Source of the DNA: Lysobacteraceae bacterium
GTDB taxonomy: Bacteria; Pseudomonadota; Gammaproteobacteria; Nevskiales; Nevskiaceae
Length of the DNA: 64,000 nucleotides
NCBI GenBank assembly: GCA_013823855.1
Contig: PNMW01000058.1
Location: 1-64,000, forward strand
Reading direction: 5' to 3'
Of the stretch, positions 34,469 through 45,684 are shown in pieces. Position 1 is the first letter of the stretch, and each line of letters opens with the position of its first letter. Both the position numbers and the translations under genes were made by a program. Below the pieces are notes generated by a model, which ran no database searches, was not told the origin of the DNA, and saw nothing but the letters and a program-made list of their open reading frames with translations.

Positions 34469-35191
34469 TCAGGCGAACGGCAGGAAGCGGCCGGTGCGGG
34501 CGGCGTAGTCGCGATACGGCTGGCCGAGTTCCTCGCGCAGCCCGCGTTCCTCGAAATGCACGCCGATGAACACGTACAACGTCATGCCGAGACTGAACAG
34601 CAGGTGGCTGGCGGTCATGTTCGGCGTCGCCCAGAACGCGATGAAGATGCCGGTCATCATCGGATGGCGGACCCAGCGGTAGAAATAGTGCTCCCGGAAC
34701 GCGACCGGCGTGTAGCTCCTGCGCACCAGATTCAGCCAGACCTGACGCAGACCGAAAAGATCGAAATGGTTGGTCAGGAAGGTCGACACCAGCACGATCA
34801 GCCAGCCGAGACCGCCGAGCGCGTACAGCGCCATCGACAGCGTCGGGTCTTCGACCTTCCAGACCTGTCCGGCCAATGGCTGCCAGTGCAGGTAGATCGC
34901 GATCAGTACGAGATTGGTCGCCATCACGTAGCTGCTGCGCTCGACGGCCTTCGGTACCCAGGCGGTGAACCAGCGCTTGAATCCGGCCCGCGCCATGACG
35001 CTGTGCTGGATACCGAACAATGCGATCAGCCCGACGTTGACTGCCAGGGCCATTCCGGCCGCGCCAGGCTCGCCGCTGCTGACCGACTTGATGCCCGGTA
35101 CATCATTGACGAAACCAACCAGATACACGAACACCGCGAAGAAGATCGCGTAGCAGACCACGCCATAGGCGAAGCTCAGGTAACGGCTCAT
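34469..35191 (-). CDS. mddA: MddA-type methanethiol S-methyltransferase (NnrU-like family)
   Basis: This is an integral membrane protein of 240 residues with about five to six helices. Motifs fit the methanethiol S-methyltransferase branch: FGIQHSVMARAGFKRWFTAWVPKAVERSSYV, then LYALGGLGWLIVLVSTFLTNHFDLFGLRQVW, FYRWVRHPMMTGIFIAFWATPNMT and HFEERGLREELGQPYRDYAA. MddA methylates methanethiol with SAM to dimethyl sulfide. The same fold includes isoprenylcysteine methyltransferases and NnrU, so the substrate is likely but not proven. It stands alone on the minus strand, converging with the moeA operon across a 236-bp gap that shows no terminator. Confidence 0.82.
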   Translation of the reverse strand: MSRYLSFAYGVVCYAIFFAVFVYLVGFVNDVPGIKSVSSGEPGAAGMALAVNVGLIALFGIQHSVMARAGFKRWFTAWVPKAVERSSYVMATNLVLIAIYLHWQPLAGQVWKVEDPTLSMALYALGGLGWLIVLVSTFLTNHFDLFGLRQVWLNLVRRSYTPVAFREHYFYRWVRHPMMTGIFIAFWATPNMTASHLLFSLGMTLYVFIGVHFEERGLREELGQPYRDYAARTGRFLPFA

Positions 35192-35285
35192 CAGGGTCAG
35201 GCTCCGGCGTGGGCGATAAGACCGGGAGCCTGCCTGAACGACCGCAATCCGCGCAAAGCGGGCGCGCCCGCATCAACCGCATCAC

Positions 35286-35319
35286 GAAAAAGGCCCCGCA
35301 GCGAGCAGGCTGCGGGGCC
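35286..35319 (-). terminator. Intrinsic terminator of the 5'-nucleotidase gene
   Basis: A perfect 11-bp GC-rich stem (GGCCCCGCAGC / GCTGCGGGGCC on plus) with a 6-nt loop is followed on the minus strand by TTTTTC. It lies 25 bp after the stop of the 35344-37719 gene and fits a classic Rho-independent terminator. Confidence 0.88.
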
Positions 35320-35343
35320 GTGTCGGCGTGCCGGAACTCGAGC

Positions 35344-37719
35344 TTACGGCGCCGGAATCACCGTATCGGCACGGCGGCCGATCGTCTGGATCCGGGTATC
35401 GAGGGCGATCGGCGTTTCCGCCGACGTGAATGCTGCGGTGCGCGGGAAGCGCTGCTGCAGATAGGCGGCCAGCGCATGCTGTTCGGAGCCTGGCAGGGCG
35501 AAGGCAACGCCATAGGTGGCAAGGTCGGCAGCCGTGGTGCACAGCGGATTCTGGCCGGTTTCCGCGATCAGATAGACGCAGCGGCCGGCCTGCGCTGCCG
35601 GGAACGGATAGCCGTCGCCGCCGCGCTGCAGGAAGCCGAGCGTGACCATGCGGAAGGTACGGCCGGCATCGCCGACGATCGCCCCGTTCTGCACCACCAC
35701 ATCCGGCACCACGCCCGCGGCAGCACCATTGGCGTCGTCGATGCGCAGCGAGCGCACGCGGTCGCCGGCAGCACGCGTCGGGTCATAGCTGAACGAGAAG
35801 CCGCCGATCTGCGGGAAGCGGCCCTGCCGCGACGGCTGATTGGCGACCCCATGCTCGACCAGCGCGCGCAATTCGGTGGCGGTCAGTTCGACGATGGCGA
35901 GACCGTTGTTGAACGACAGCGCCGTCTGGATATCGAACTGCGACACGTCACCGGTCTGCTTGCCGGCAGCCGGAATCGCCTGCGGCGGCAACAGGATCAC
36001 CTCGTTCGGATTGGTCGAACCGGGCGGCTGCTGCACTTCGCCGATCTGGGCGCGGATGCCGCCACCGTTCTTCAGCGAGATCGACACTGCCGGATCGACG
36101 GCCTGGGCCACGAACAGGTTGGCATCGGCGCTGAGATTGCCGAGATTGGTTTCCTCGCCGCGCACGCCGAAGTTCGCCGAGCCCGGAGCCCGGCCTTCGA
36201 GGAACACCGACGTGGCACCGAACAGGTTGCCCTCGCGCGACACCAGTACCTCGCTGACCGCATCGGCAATCGCCGCCACTTCGGCGATCGGCGCCGGGTT
36301 GCCCAGCGCCGCCACGCCTGCGGCGTCGGTGGCGTAGGCGCCATTGATGTCCGGGTTCAGCGTCTGCGGAATGACGACGCCGTCTTCGTCGAAGCCCACC
36401 ATCAGCCGGCCGACATAGCGGTACTGGCCATCGGTATTGACCAGCAGCACCGGCTGACCCTCGGCACTCGTGTACGTCTCCGGATAGGTGCCGGCAGCCG
36501 TGTCACCGGCACGCAGGCGATCGGTGCCGTCGGCAAGGATGGTGTCCGAACCGCCGCCGACGATGATGTCGACGCCGCGCAGCACACGCGCCAGCTGGCG
36601 CTCGATATCGAGCACCTGCATGTGCGCCAGCAGCACGATCTTGTCGACACCCGCCAGGGTCAGCGCATCGACCGATTCCTGGATCACTGCAGCCAGCGCA
36701 AGGATGTCGGCGGCGGTCGGCGTCGCGGCGAAGCCGGTCGGGCTGATCAGCACGCCGGCACCCGGCGAGCTGATCGTGGCCAGGGTCGGCGTTGTGGCGC
36801 CGACCACGCCGATGGTCTGACCATCGACAGTGATGGTCACCGAGCGCGCGATCGAGTTCGGCGCTGCCGCTGCACCGTCGGCAACCACCGTCGGCGCGAG
36901 GCTGGCATCGCCGGCGAAATCGAGATTGGCCGACAGATACGGGAACCGCGTGCCTTCCCAGCTGGCATCGACGGTAATCAGATCGGCGACCCGCGCCGTG
37001 CCGGCGTCGAAGTCATGATTGCCGAACGCCGACGCCTGGATGCCGAGCGCGTTGAGGATGCGGATGTCGCCGCGGCCATCGCAGGAAGCCGGTGCGCCAC
37101 AGGTGCTGCCGACCAGCGACGCGAGCAGCGGATCGGAACTGGCCGAGAAGAACGGGCTCGGGATGTAGTTGTCACCGGAAGACAGCGTCAGGCTCGCGTC
37201 AGGCATGCTGTCCTGCAGCGCCCGCAGCACCGCCGACAAGTTGGGCGCGTCCTCGATCGCCGGGCCGGCCGCTTCGAAATCGGCCATGTGCAGCAACTGC
37301 ATCGTGAACGCGGCGGCGACCGGATTGACTGAAATCGTCACTGTCGCCGTCGCGCTGCCGCCACGGCCATCGGCGGCGGTGTAGCTGAAACTGTCGGTGC
37401 CGGAGTAGCCGGGCCGCGGCACGTAGTCGATGCGGGTGCCGGCGACGATCGTCGCGCTGCCGTTAGTCGGCGCGGTGACCGCAGTGATCAGCAGGTTGTC
37501 GCCGTCGTCGTCGCGGTCGTTACCCAGCAGATCGAGCAGGTTCCGCGTGCTGCTGGCGGTCACGACCACGGTATCGGCGCTTGCTACCGGGGTGACGTTG
37601 CCAGCTTCAACCGGAACCTCGACCCGGACTTCGCGAACCTCATCGTCACAGCCTGCAAGCGCGAGACCCGCGCCGAGATACAGGGCGGCCAGCAGGGGCT
37701 GGCGGCGAAACTTCATCAT
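35344..37719 (-). CDS. 5'-nucleotidase-family metallophosphatase lipoprotein
   Basis: This protein has 791 residues. The leader MMKFRRQPLLAALYLGAGLALAGC ends in a lipobox, so it is probably anchored in the outer membrane or periplasm. Next is an Ig/cadherin-like module (NLLDLLGNDRDDDGDNLLITAV...YVPRPGYSGTDSFSYTAADGRGG). From about residue 135 the metallophosphoesterase domain follows (LLHMADFEA, LSSGDNYIPS, AFGNHDFDAGT, LLAHMQ, GGGSDT). The C-terminal nucleotidase domain has GVRGEETNLGNLSADA and LKNGGGIRAQIG. It would release phosphate from extracellular nucleotides or similar esters. The first metal-binding motif is HMADFE, in place of the usual D-x-H form. It has its own terminator and no operon partner. 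Confidence 0.88.
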   Translation of the reverse strand: MMKFRRQPLLAALYLGAGLALAGCDDEVREVRVEVPVEAGNVTPVASADTVVVTASSTRNLLDLLGNDRDDDGDNLLITAVTAPTNGSATIVAGTRIDYVPRPGYSGTDSFSYTAADGRGGSATATVTISVNPVAAAFTMQLLHMADFEAAGPAIEDAPNLSAVLRALQDSMPDASLTLSSGDNYIPSPFFSASSDPLLASLVGSTCGAPASCDGRGDIRILNALGIQASAFGNHDFDAGTARVADLITVDASWEGTRFPYLSANLDFAGDASLAPTVVADGAAAAPNSIARSVTITVDGQTIGVVGATTPTLATISSPGAGVLISPTGFAATPTAADILALAAVIQESVDALTLAGVDKIVLLAHMQVLDIERQLARVLRGVDIIVGGGSDTILADGTDRLRAGDTAAGTYPETYTSAEGQPVLLVNTDGQYRYVGRLMVGFDEDGVVIPQTLNPDINGAYATDAAGVAALGNPAPIAEVAAIADAVSEVLVSREGNLFGATSVFLEGRAPGSANFGVRGEETNLGNLSADANLFVAQAVDPAVSISLKNGGGIRAQIGEVQQPPGSTNPNEVILLPPQAIPAAGKQTGDVSQFDIQTALSFNNGLAIVELTATELRALVEHGVANQPSRQGRFPQIGGFSFSYDPTRAAGDRVRSLRIDDANGAAAGVVPDVVVQNGAIVGDAGRTFRMVTLGFLQRGGDGYPFPAAQAGRCVYLIAETGQNPLCTTAADLATYGVAFALPGSEQHALAAYLQQRFPRTAAFTSAETPIALDTRIQTIGRRADTVIPAP

Positions 37720-37861
37720 GGTGTCCTCCCGGAACGCGATGGAAATCGATTAGCGATTCACGTTAGGGCGCGCAGATGACGATCGGGAGAAGCGTTGTCG
37801 ATTTCGCGTGCAGAGCGGATGAACACCTTTTGACAGCATCAACGATCACGGAGCGCGAGCG

Positions 37862-38399
37862 ATGAATGAGGACGTCAGATCGGTGGTTGCAGGAGTATCA
37901 ACGCCGGCTGCAATCGTCTTTGGCGTCGGCGCCGAGCAGGGCATCGGTGCGGCGGTCTGCCGGCGCTTCGCCGCCGGCGGCCATCACCTGCTGGTCGCCA
38001 GCCGCACGGCGGCGAAAATCGCCCGGGTGGTGGCCACCATCGAGGCCTGCGGCGGCTCGGCCGAGGCGGTCGCCACCGATGTCACCGACGAAGCCTCGGT
38101 GATCGCCGCCTTCGACCAGGCGATGCAGGCCTCCGGCCGTCACGCGCCTGCGGATGATCTCGCAGAGCATGGCGCGCGAGTACGGCCCCCAGGGCTTGCA
38201 TGTCGCTCATCTGCTGATCGACGGCGGCGTTGACGGCGACCGCCTGCGCACTGCCATCCCCGGCATGGCCGAGCGGCTCGGTGCCGACGGTCTGCTCGAT
38301 GTCGACTCGATCGCCGAGAACTACTGGAGCCTGCATCAGCAGGGCCGTTCGGCCTGGACCCAGGAACTGGATCTGCGGCCGCATCGTGAAGCGTTCTGA
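37862..38399 (+). pseudogene. Short-chain dehydrogenase/reductase, internal deletion and frame shift
   Basis: This is a broken SDR gene. The first part (37862 onward) encodes AIVFGVGAEQGIGAAVCRRFAAGGHHLLVASRTAAKI and ATDVTDEASVIAAFDQAM, the Rossmann nucleotide-binding half. At about 38140 the sequence jumps to the C-terminal part in another frame (SQSMAREYGPQGLHVAHLLIDGGVDGDRLR to the stop at 38399). About 100-120 codons are missing, including the NAG strand and the catalytic Ser and YxxxK. The two parts together make only about 175 of the usual 245 residues. The reading frame shift and loss of the active site make it non-functional. A terminator follows. Confidence 0.85.
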
Positions 38400-38410
38400 A
38401 CCGGCGGGCA

Positions 38411-38441
38411 CAAAAAAAGCCGCCCGCGCGAGGCGGGCGGC
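38411..38441 (-). terminator. Intrinsic terminator of the small exported protein gene
   Basis: A 9-bp stem GCCGCCCGC / GCGGGCGGC with a 5-nt loop is followed on the minus strand by TTTTTTT. It lies 45 bp beyond the stop of the 38486-38806 gene. On the plus strand it is followed by TTT only, so it may also weakly end the SDR pseudogene transcript. Confidence 0.87.
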
Positions 38442-38485
38442 TTTCCGATGACGGCACCGGTCTGCGCCGGTGCCGACCGGCCGGT

Positions 38486-38806
38486 TCAGCGCCGGCTGCT
38501 GGTCTTCTGCAGGTGCGGGAACTTGGCCCGCTTCCAGGCTTCGATCGACCCGGCCTTCGGCTCGACCGCCGACGGCGCGAGGTCGACCGCCTTGGCATCG
38601 GTGAGCGACAGCGCCGGGAACTTGGCCTGCTTCCAGGCTTCGATCGAACCCGCCGCCGGCTGGTCGGCACGAGCCGGCGCTTCCTGCGCGGCGCTGCGAT
38701 TGAGCGCGGGATTCTTGGCCTTGAGCCAGGCGGCGTTGTCGGCGTTCGCGCCCATGCTGAGGGTGGTGGCGGCGATCAGGGCGGCAATGCGGAGAGTGTT
38801 GGACAT
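38486..38806 (-). CDS. Small exported protein with W-K-x-AKxPxL repeats
   Basis: This protein has 106 residues. A signal peptide (MSNTLRIAALIAATTLSMGANA) is followed by three copies of one short motif: NAAWLKAKNPALN, GSIEAWKQAKFPALS and GSIEAWKRAKFPHLQ, joined by Ala/Pro-rich spacers. It has a proper terminator, so it is a real single-gene transcript. I do not recognise the family. The repeated Trp-Lys-Ala-Lys-Pro motif suggests binding to a repeated partner such as an envelope polymer or metal, but this is a guess. Its C terminus is basic (KTSSRR). Confidence 0.75.
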   Translation of the reverse strand: MSNTLRIAALIAATTLSMGANADNAAWLKAKNPALNRSAAQEAPARADQPAAGSIEAWKQAKFPALSLTDAKAVDLAPSAVEPKAGSIEAWKRAKFPHLQKTSSRR

Positions 38807-38928
38807 GGTGATACCTCGTCTCGGACGAAAAGGGGCGCAGCGGGATGCCTCGGGAGGTGATGGCCGAGTACTGCCATCGGGCGGAACGATCCGGAAGCAC
38901 GGCGGCCCGACGCCGGTCCGGAGCGGAC

Positions 38929-39324
38929 TTACAAGCGCAGGCGAGCCGTGCTCAACCAGGTACGCGTGCCGGCGCCGACCGCCGGACTGCGGACACGCTG
39001 CGGGGGGGACGCAGCGTCGTCCGGAAGCAGTCCGACGATCGACAGCGTTGCCGGCAGCAGGGCCACGAAGTCGCCGCCGGTCGGTGGCGTGAGTTCCGCC
39101 ACCAGGTGGTCGGCGCCGGTGCGGCCAGCCCGGACCGCGAGATCCAGGCTGACATCGCAGCGGTCACCACGATCGCTCGGCGCGTCGGGATGGTCGTCGA
39201 CCACCGTCCCGTGCGATGCGCAGCGTTCCAGCGACCAGGTGCCGCTAGGGTCACAGCCGTACGCCACCCGAACCTGCATCAGCAGGGCGATGACGACAAC
39301 GAGAATGGGCGCGAGCTTTTTCAT
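38929..39324 (-). CDS. Small exported protein of unknown function
   Basis: This protein has 131 residues and a convincing signal peptide (MKKLAPILVVVIALLMQVRVAYG). The mature part begins CDPSGTWSLERC and contains a third Cys in DRCDVSLDL, so a disulfide is possible. The rest has a beta-like pattern (HLVAELTPPTGGDFVALLPATLSIVGLLP). No family is recognised. The cut site before CD lacks a full lipobox. The upstream region is AT-rich. Overlapping frames on the other strand lack signals, so this frame is preferred. Confidence 0.6.
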   Translation of the reverse strand: MKKLAPILVVVIALLMQVRVAYGCDPSGTWSLERCASHGTVVDDHPDAPSDRGDRCDVSLDLAVRAGRTGADHLVAELTPPTGGDFVALLPATLSIVGLLPDDAASPPQRVRSPAVGAGTRTWLSTARLRL

Positions 39325-39630
39325 GGTGCAATACGCACATTTTCGGTGCGCTAACTGCTCTTTTCAAGAGCATCCCCAGAATATTTTTCGGAGAATGGCT
39401 GGAGATATGCCTTCATCAGGCTGATTTTACTGAATTTTTACAGTAAATCGTTTATCCGGGCACAACAAGTAAAGCACTATTTTGGTGCGTTTTAGAGCGG
39501 ATGATTCAGATCCGCCGCATCCAGCCGGCCCGCAACCCCGTAGACGGCCACAGAAAAGCCGCATGCCCATGGACGTGACCAGGCAAAGGTTTGATCATTC
39601 CGCGCCATTCGCAAGGACTGCCCCACGCTG
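39325..39630. other. 306-bp AT-rich divergent region before the ECF sigma gene
   Basis: This is the most AT-rich patch in the middle of the window (about 39340-39490). It separates the small exported protein (minus) from the sigma factor (plus) and should contain both promoters. It holds the palindrome TTTACTG-N8-CAGTAAA. No gene is supported here. Confidence 0.5.
39426..39447. promoter_or_regulatory. Palindrome TTTACTG-N8-CAGTAAA, candidate operator
   Basis: A perfect 7-bp inverted repeat with an 8-bp AT spacer lies 184 bp upstream of the ECF sigma start codon and about 100 bp upstream of the divergent exported-protein gene. Its size fits a dimeric regulator site. There is no T-run pattern of a terminator at a gene end here. 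Confidence 0.35.
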
Positions 39631-40197
39631 ATGCCTTCAGCTGACACCAAGGTACCCACGCTCGGCGCCGATGACTCGACGCACGGCAATGACATGCCGG
39701 ACGCGTTGTGGGGGCATCTTTATCCGGAGCTCAAGGCGCTGGCCCGCAGCCGTCTGCGCCGTTCGGGCAACTTCACGCTGCTCGACACCACCGCCCTGGT
39801 CAATCAGTCCTGCCTGAAGATGCTTGAACGCGGCACGGGCGCGCTCGAAGGCCGGCAGCGCCTGCAGTTCCTCGCCTATGCCTCGGCGGTGATGCGCTCG
39901 GTGGTCATTGATCTCGCCCGCGAACGGCTCACCGACCGGCGCGGCAACGGCGGGCTGCTGCGACTCGACCTGCTGGCGATCGGCCCGGACACCACGGTCG
40001 AGGATGACCCGCTGATCGTCGACATGGCGCTGACCGACCTGCGCATCCGCGAACCGCGTCTGGCCCAGGTGGTGGAGATGCGCTTCTTCGGCGGCTTTCC
40101 GGAAATCGAGATCGCCGAAGCGCTCGGCATCTCCGAACGCAGCGTCCGTCGCGACTGGGAAAAGGCACGGCTGCTGATGCGCATGCTGCTGGCCTGA
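39631..40197 (+). CDS. ECF sigma factor of the kinase-linked (ECF43-like) type
   Basis: This sigma-70-family protein has 188 residues and belongs to the Sigma70_ECF (PF07638)/TIGR02999 type. Region 2 reads LYPELKALARSRLRRSGNFTLLDTTALVNQSCLKML, followed by RLQFLAYASAVMRSVVIDLARERLTDRRG. Region 4 has VVEMRFFGGFPEIEIAEALGISERSVRRDWEKARLLM. In ordinary ECF factors an acidic DAED-like motif lies where this one has TTALVNQS. In ECF43 factors such as EcfP of Vibrio parahaemolyticus, that lack is compensated by phosphorylation of a Thr there by a neighbouring kinase. Thr53/Thr54 are candidate sites. The kinase gene starts 4 bp downstream. No anti-sigma factor is present. Another ATG 21 codons on could be the true start. 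Confidence 0.88.
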   Translation: MPSADTKVPTLGADDSTHGNDMPDALWGHLYPELKALARSRLRRSGNFTLLDTTALVNQSCLKMLERGTGALEGRQRLQFLAYASAVMRSVVIDLARERLTDRRGNGGLLRLDLLAIGPDTTVEDDPLIVDMALTDLRIREPRLAQVVEMRFFGGFPEIEIAEALGISERSVRRDWEKARLLMRMLLA

Positions 40198-40201
40198 GCC
40201 G

Positions 40202-43018
<2,817 letters not shown>

Positions 43019-43051
43019 TCCGTCCGGCGAGGTCGGTACCGAAAAGGCGTC

Positions 43052-43675
43052 TCAGGCTTTCAAACGACCCGTGGCCCGCGCCAGCTCGGTGATGCCGTCC
43101 CAGTCGCCGGCCGCGATCAGCGCCTGCGGCGCCAGCCAGGAACCACCGACACAGGCGACGTTCGGCAGCGCCAGATAGCCGTGGGCGCTGGCGGCGTCGA
43201 TGCCGCCGGTGGGACAGAACAGCACATCGGAAAACACCGAGGCCAGCGCCTTCAGCAGCGGAATGCCGCCAGCCGGCTGCGCGGGAAACAGCTTCAGCGC
43301 GCGGAAACCCGCGTCGCGGGCGGCCAGCACTTCGCTCGGCGTCATCGTGCCGGGGAGGAACGGCAGGCCGGACTTGTTGATCGCGTCGAGCAGCGCCGGT
43401 GTCGCCCCCGGGCTGACCCCGAACTGGGCGCCGGCGGTGATCGCCGCCAGCACGTCGTCCGGCCCGGTGACGGTGCCGACACCGACGATGGCATCCGGCA
43501 CCGCTGCCCGGATCGCACGCACGCAGTCGAGCGCGATCGGTGTGCGCATCGTCACTTCGAGCACCCGGATACCACCCGCCACCAGCGCCTGCGCGAGCGG
43601 CACGGCGTGCTTGAGTTCATTGAGGACAATCACCGGCATCACCGGGCCGTCCTTGAGGATGTCGACAATCTGCAT
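43052..43675 (-). CDS. eda: KDPG aldolase
   Basis: This is a class I aldolase of 207 residues that splits 2-keto-3-deoxy-6-phosphogluconate into pyruvate and glyceraldehyde-3-phosphate. The Glu base is in RVLEVTMRTP, the phosphate site in GVGTVTGPDD and GVSPGATP, and the Schiff-base Lys in FRALKLFPAQ, with CPTGGID near the end. It follows edd after 42 bp in the same direction and completes the Entner-Doudoroff pathway. Confidence 0.96.
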   Translation of the reverse strand: MQIVDILKDGPVMPVIVLNELKHAVPLAQALVAGGIRVLEVTMRTPIALDCVRAIRAAVPDAIVGVGTVTGPDDVLAAITAGAQFGVSPGATPALLDAINKSGLPFLPGTMTPSEVLAARDAGFRALKLFPAQPAGGIPLLKALASVFSDVLFCPTGGIDAASAHGYLALPNVACVGGSWLAPQALIAAGDWDGITELARATGRLKA

Positions 43676-43717
43676 GACGGGGTTCCTGTCGTTCTGTCTT
43701 GTTGTTCTGATGCTGTT

Positions 43718-45571
43718 CTAGGCGATGACGGCGCCTGACATGGCCAGCGCGCCGCTGCCGACGATCATCGCGCCTTCCTCCGCGGTGCCGACGCAGGCGC
43801 GCGCCGAGGCAAACAGCTCGCGGCCGCTGCCGTATTCGTTGCCGGACAGGTCCGCGCCCGCCGCGCCGCGCGCCGCCCATTCGCCGGGTTCGACCAGGGC
43901 CGTCAAACTGCCGGCCTCGGCATCGAGCCGGATCAGGTCGCCATCGCGCACCTTGGCCAGATCGCCGCCGGCGAGACATTCCGGCGACACGTGGATCGCC
44001 GCCGGCACCTTGCCCGAGGCGCCGCTCATCCGGCCATCGGTGACCAGCGCGACCTTGAAACCCTCGTCCTGCAGGATGCCCAGCGGCGGCGTCAGCTTGT
44101 GCAGTTCCGGCATGCCGTTGGCGCGTGGGCCCTGGAAGCGGACCACGGCGACGAAATCGCGCTTCAGCTCGCCGCGCTTGAACGCCGCCTGCACCGCTTC
44201 CTGGGAATCGAAGACGATCGCTGGCGCTTCGACAATGCGATGTTCCGGCTTCACCGCTGACACCTTGATGACAGCGCGGCCGAGGTTGCCGGTCAGCCGC
44301 CGCAGGCCGCCGTCGGCGCTGAACGGATTCGCCGCCGGGCGCAACACCGATTCATCGAGCGAGGCCAGCGGCGCGGCGCGCCAGGCGAGCGCGCCTTGGG
44401 CATCCAGATACGGCTCCTCGGCATAGGCCTCGAGTCCGCGACCGGCGATGGTCTTCACATCGCGGTGCATCAGCCCGGCATCGAGCAGTTCGCGGATCAG
44501 GAAACCCATGCCGCCGGCGGCGTGGAAGTGGTTCACATCGGCCTTTCCGTTCGGGTAGATGCGCGCCAGCAGCGGCACCACCGACGACAGCTCGGAGAAG
44601 TCATCCCAGTCGATGACGATGCCGGCCGCGCGGGCCATCGCGATCAGGTGGATCGTGTGATTGGTCGACCCGCCCGTGGCATGCAGGCCGACGATGGCAT
44701 TGACGATGGCCCGCTCGTCGACGATCTCCGCCATCGGCAGATAGGCGTCGCCCAGGGTGGTGAGTGCCGCAATCCGCTTCGCCGCCGCCGCCGTCAGCGC
44801 CTCGCGCAGTGGCGTGTTCGGATTGACGAAGGCGGCTCCCGGCAGATGCAGGCCCATGACCTCCATCAGCATCTGGTTGGAATTGGCGGTGCCGTAGAAG
44901 GTGCAGGTACCCGGACCGTGATAGCTGGCCGCTTCCGATTCCAGCAGCGCGTCGCGGCCCACTTTCCCTTGCGCGAACAGTTGCCGGACCTTGGCCTTGT
45001 CGTCGTTCGACACACCCGAGGTCATCGGCCCGGCCGGCACGAAGATCACCGGCAGGTGGCCGAAGCTCAGGGCGCCGATCACCAGCCCCGGCACGATCTT
45101 GTCGCAGACGCCGAGCATCAGCGCCGCATCGAAGGTGTTGTGGGAAAGCGCGATGGCGGCCGACATGGCGATCACGTCGCGCGAGAACAGGCTCAGCTCC
45201 ATGCCCGGCTCGCCCTGGGTCACGCCATCGCACATCGCCGGCACGCCGCCGGCGAACTGGGCGACCGCGAAGGCTTCACGCGCCGCCTGCTTGATGATCG
45301 CCGGATAGCGTTCCAGCGGCTGATGCGCCGACAGCATGTCGTTGTACGCCGAGACGATGCCGAGATTCGGCCAGCGCACCGCGCGCAGCGCCGGCTTGTC
45401 ATCGCTGCCGGCGGCGGCAAAGGCATGCGCGAGATTGGTGCAGCCGAGCCGGCCACGCGCCGTGCCGGCTTCGCGGGCCTGATCCATCCGCTTGAGATAG
45501 GCGGCGCGCGTCGCCGCGCTCCGGTTCCTGATTCGCGCTGTGACGGCGGCGACGACGGGATTCAACGGCAT
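43718..45571 (-). CDS. edd: 6-Phosphogluconate dehydratase
   Basis: This is a [4Fe-4S] dehydratase of 617 residues, the first step specific to the Entner-Doudoroff pathway. From ATG 45571 (ribosome site GGAGAG) it starts [18 protein letters not shown]. Family marks are [62 protein letters not shown] with cluster cysteines, and [22 protein letters not shown]. The ORF track extends 57 codons upstream into the zwf leader. It is divergent from zwf across 113 bp, a common arrangement in gammaproteobacteria, where HexR often controls both. No hexR is in the window. Confidence 0.96.
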   Translation of the reverse strand: MPLNPVVAAVTARIRNRSAATRAAYLKRMDQAREAGTARGRLGCTNLAHAFAAAGSDDKPALRAVRWPNLGIVSAYNDMLSAHQPLERYPAIIKQAAREAFAVAQFAGGVPAMCDGVTQGEPGMELSLFSRDVIAMSAAIALSHNTFDAALMLGVCDKIVPGLVIGALSFGHLPVIFVPAGPMTSGVSNDDKAKVRQLFAQGKVGRDALLESEAASYHGPGTCTFYGTANSNQMLMEVMGLHLPGAAFVNPNTPLREALTAAAAKRIAALTTLGDAYLPMAEIVDERAIVNAIVGLHATGGSTNHTIHLIAMARAAGIVIDWDDFSELSSVVPLLARIYPNGKADVNHFHAAGGMGFLIRELLDAGLMHRDVKTIAGRGLEAYAEEPYLDAQGALAWRAAPLASLDESVLRPAANPFSADGGLRRLTGNLGRAVIKVSAVKPEHRIVEAPAIVFDSQEAVQAAFKRGELKRDFVAVVRFQGPRANGMPELHKLTPPLGILQDEGFKVALVTDGRMSGASGKVPAAIHVSPECLAGGDLAKVRDGDLIRLDAEAGSLTALVEPGEWAARGAAGADLSGNEYGSGRELFASARACVGTAEEGAMIVGSGALAMSGAVIA

Positions 45572-45684
45572 GTTCTCTCCGGAGCGCCGCCGATCCGATG
45601 GCAGGAAAGCGGCTTGTGAATCGATGCGGCTGGCAAGATAGCACTGCAAGAACGATGCAAAGCCGCCACCGAAACCCGAGCGCC

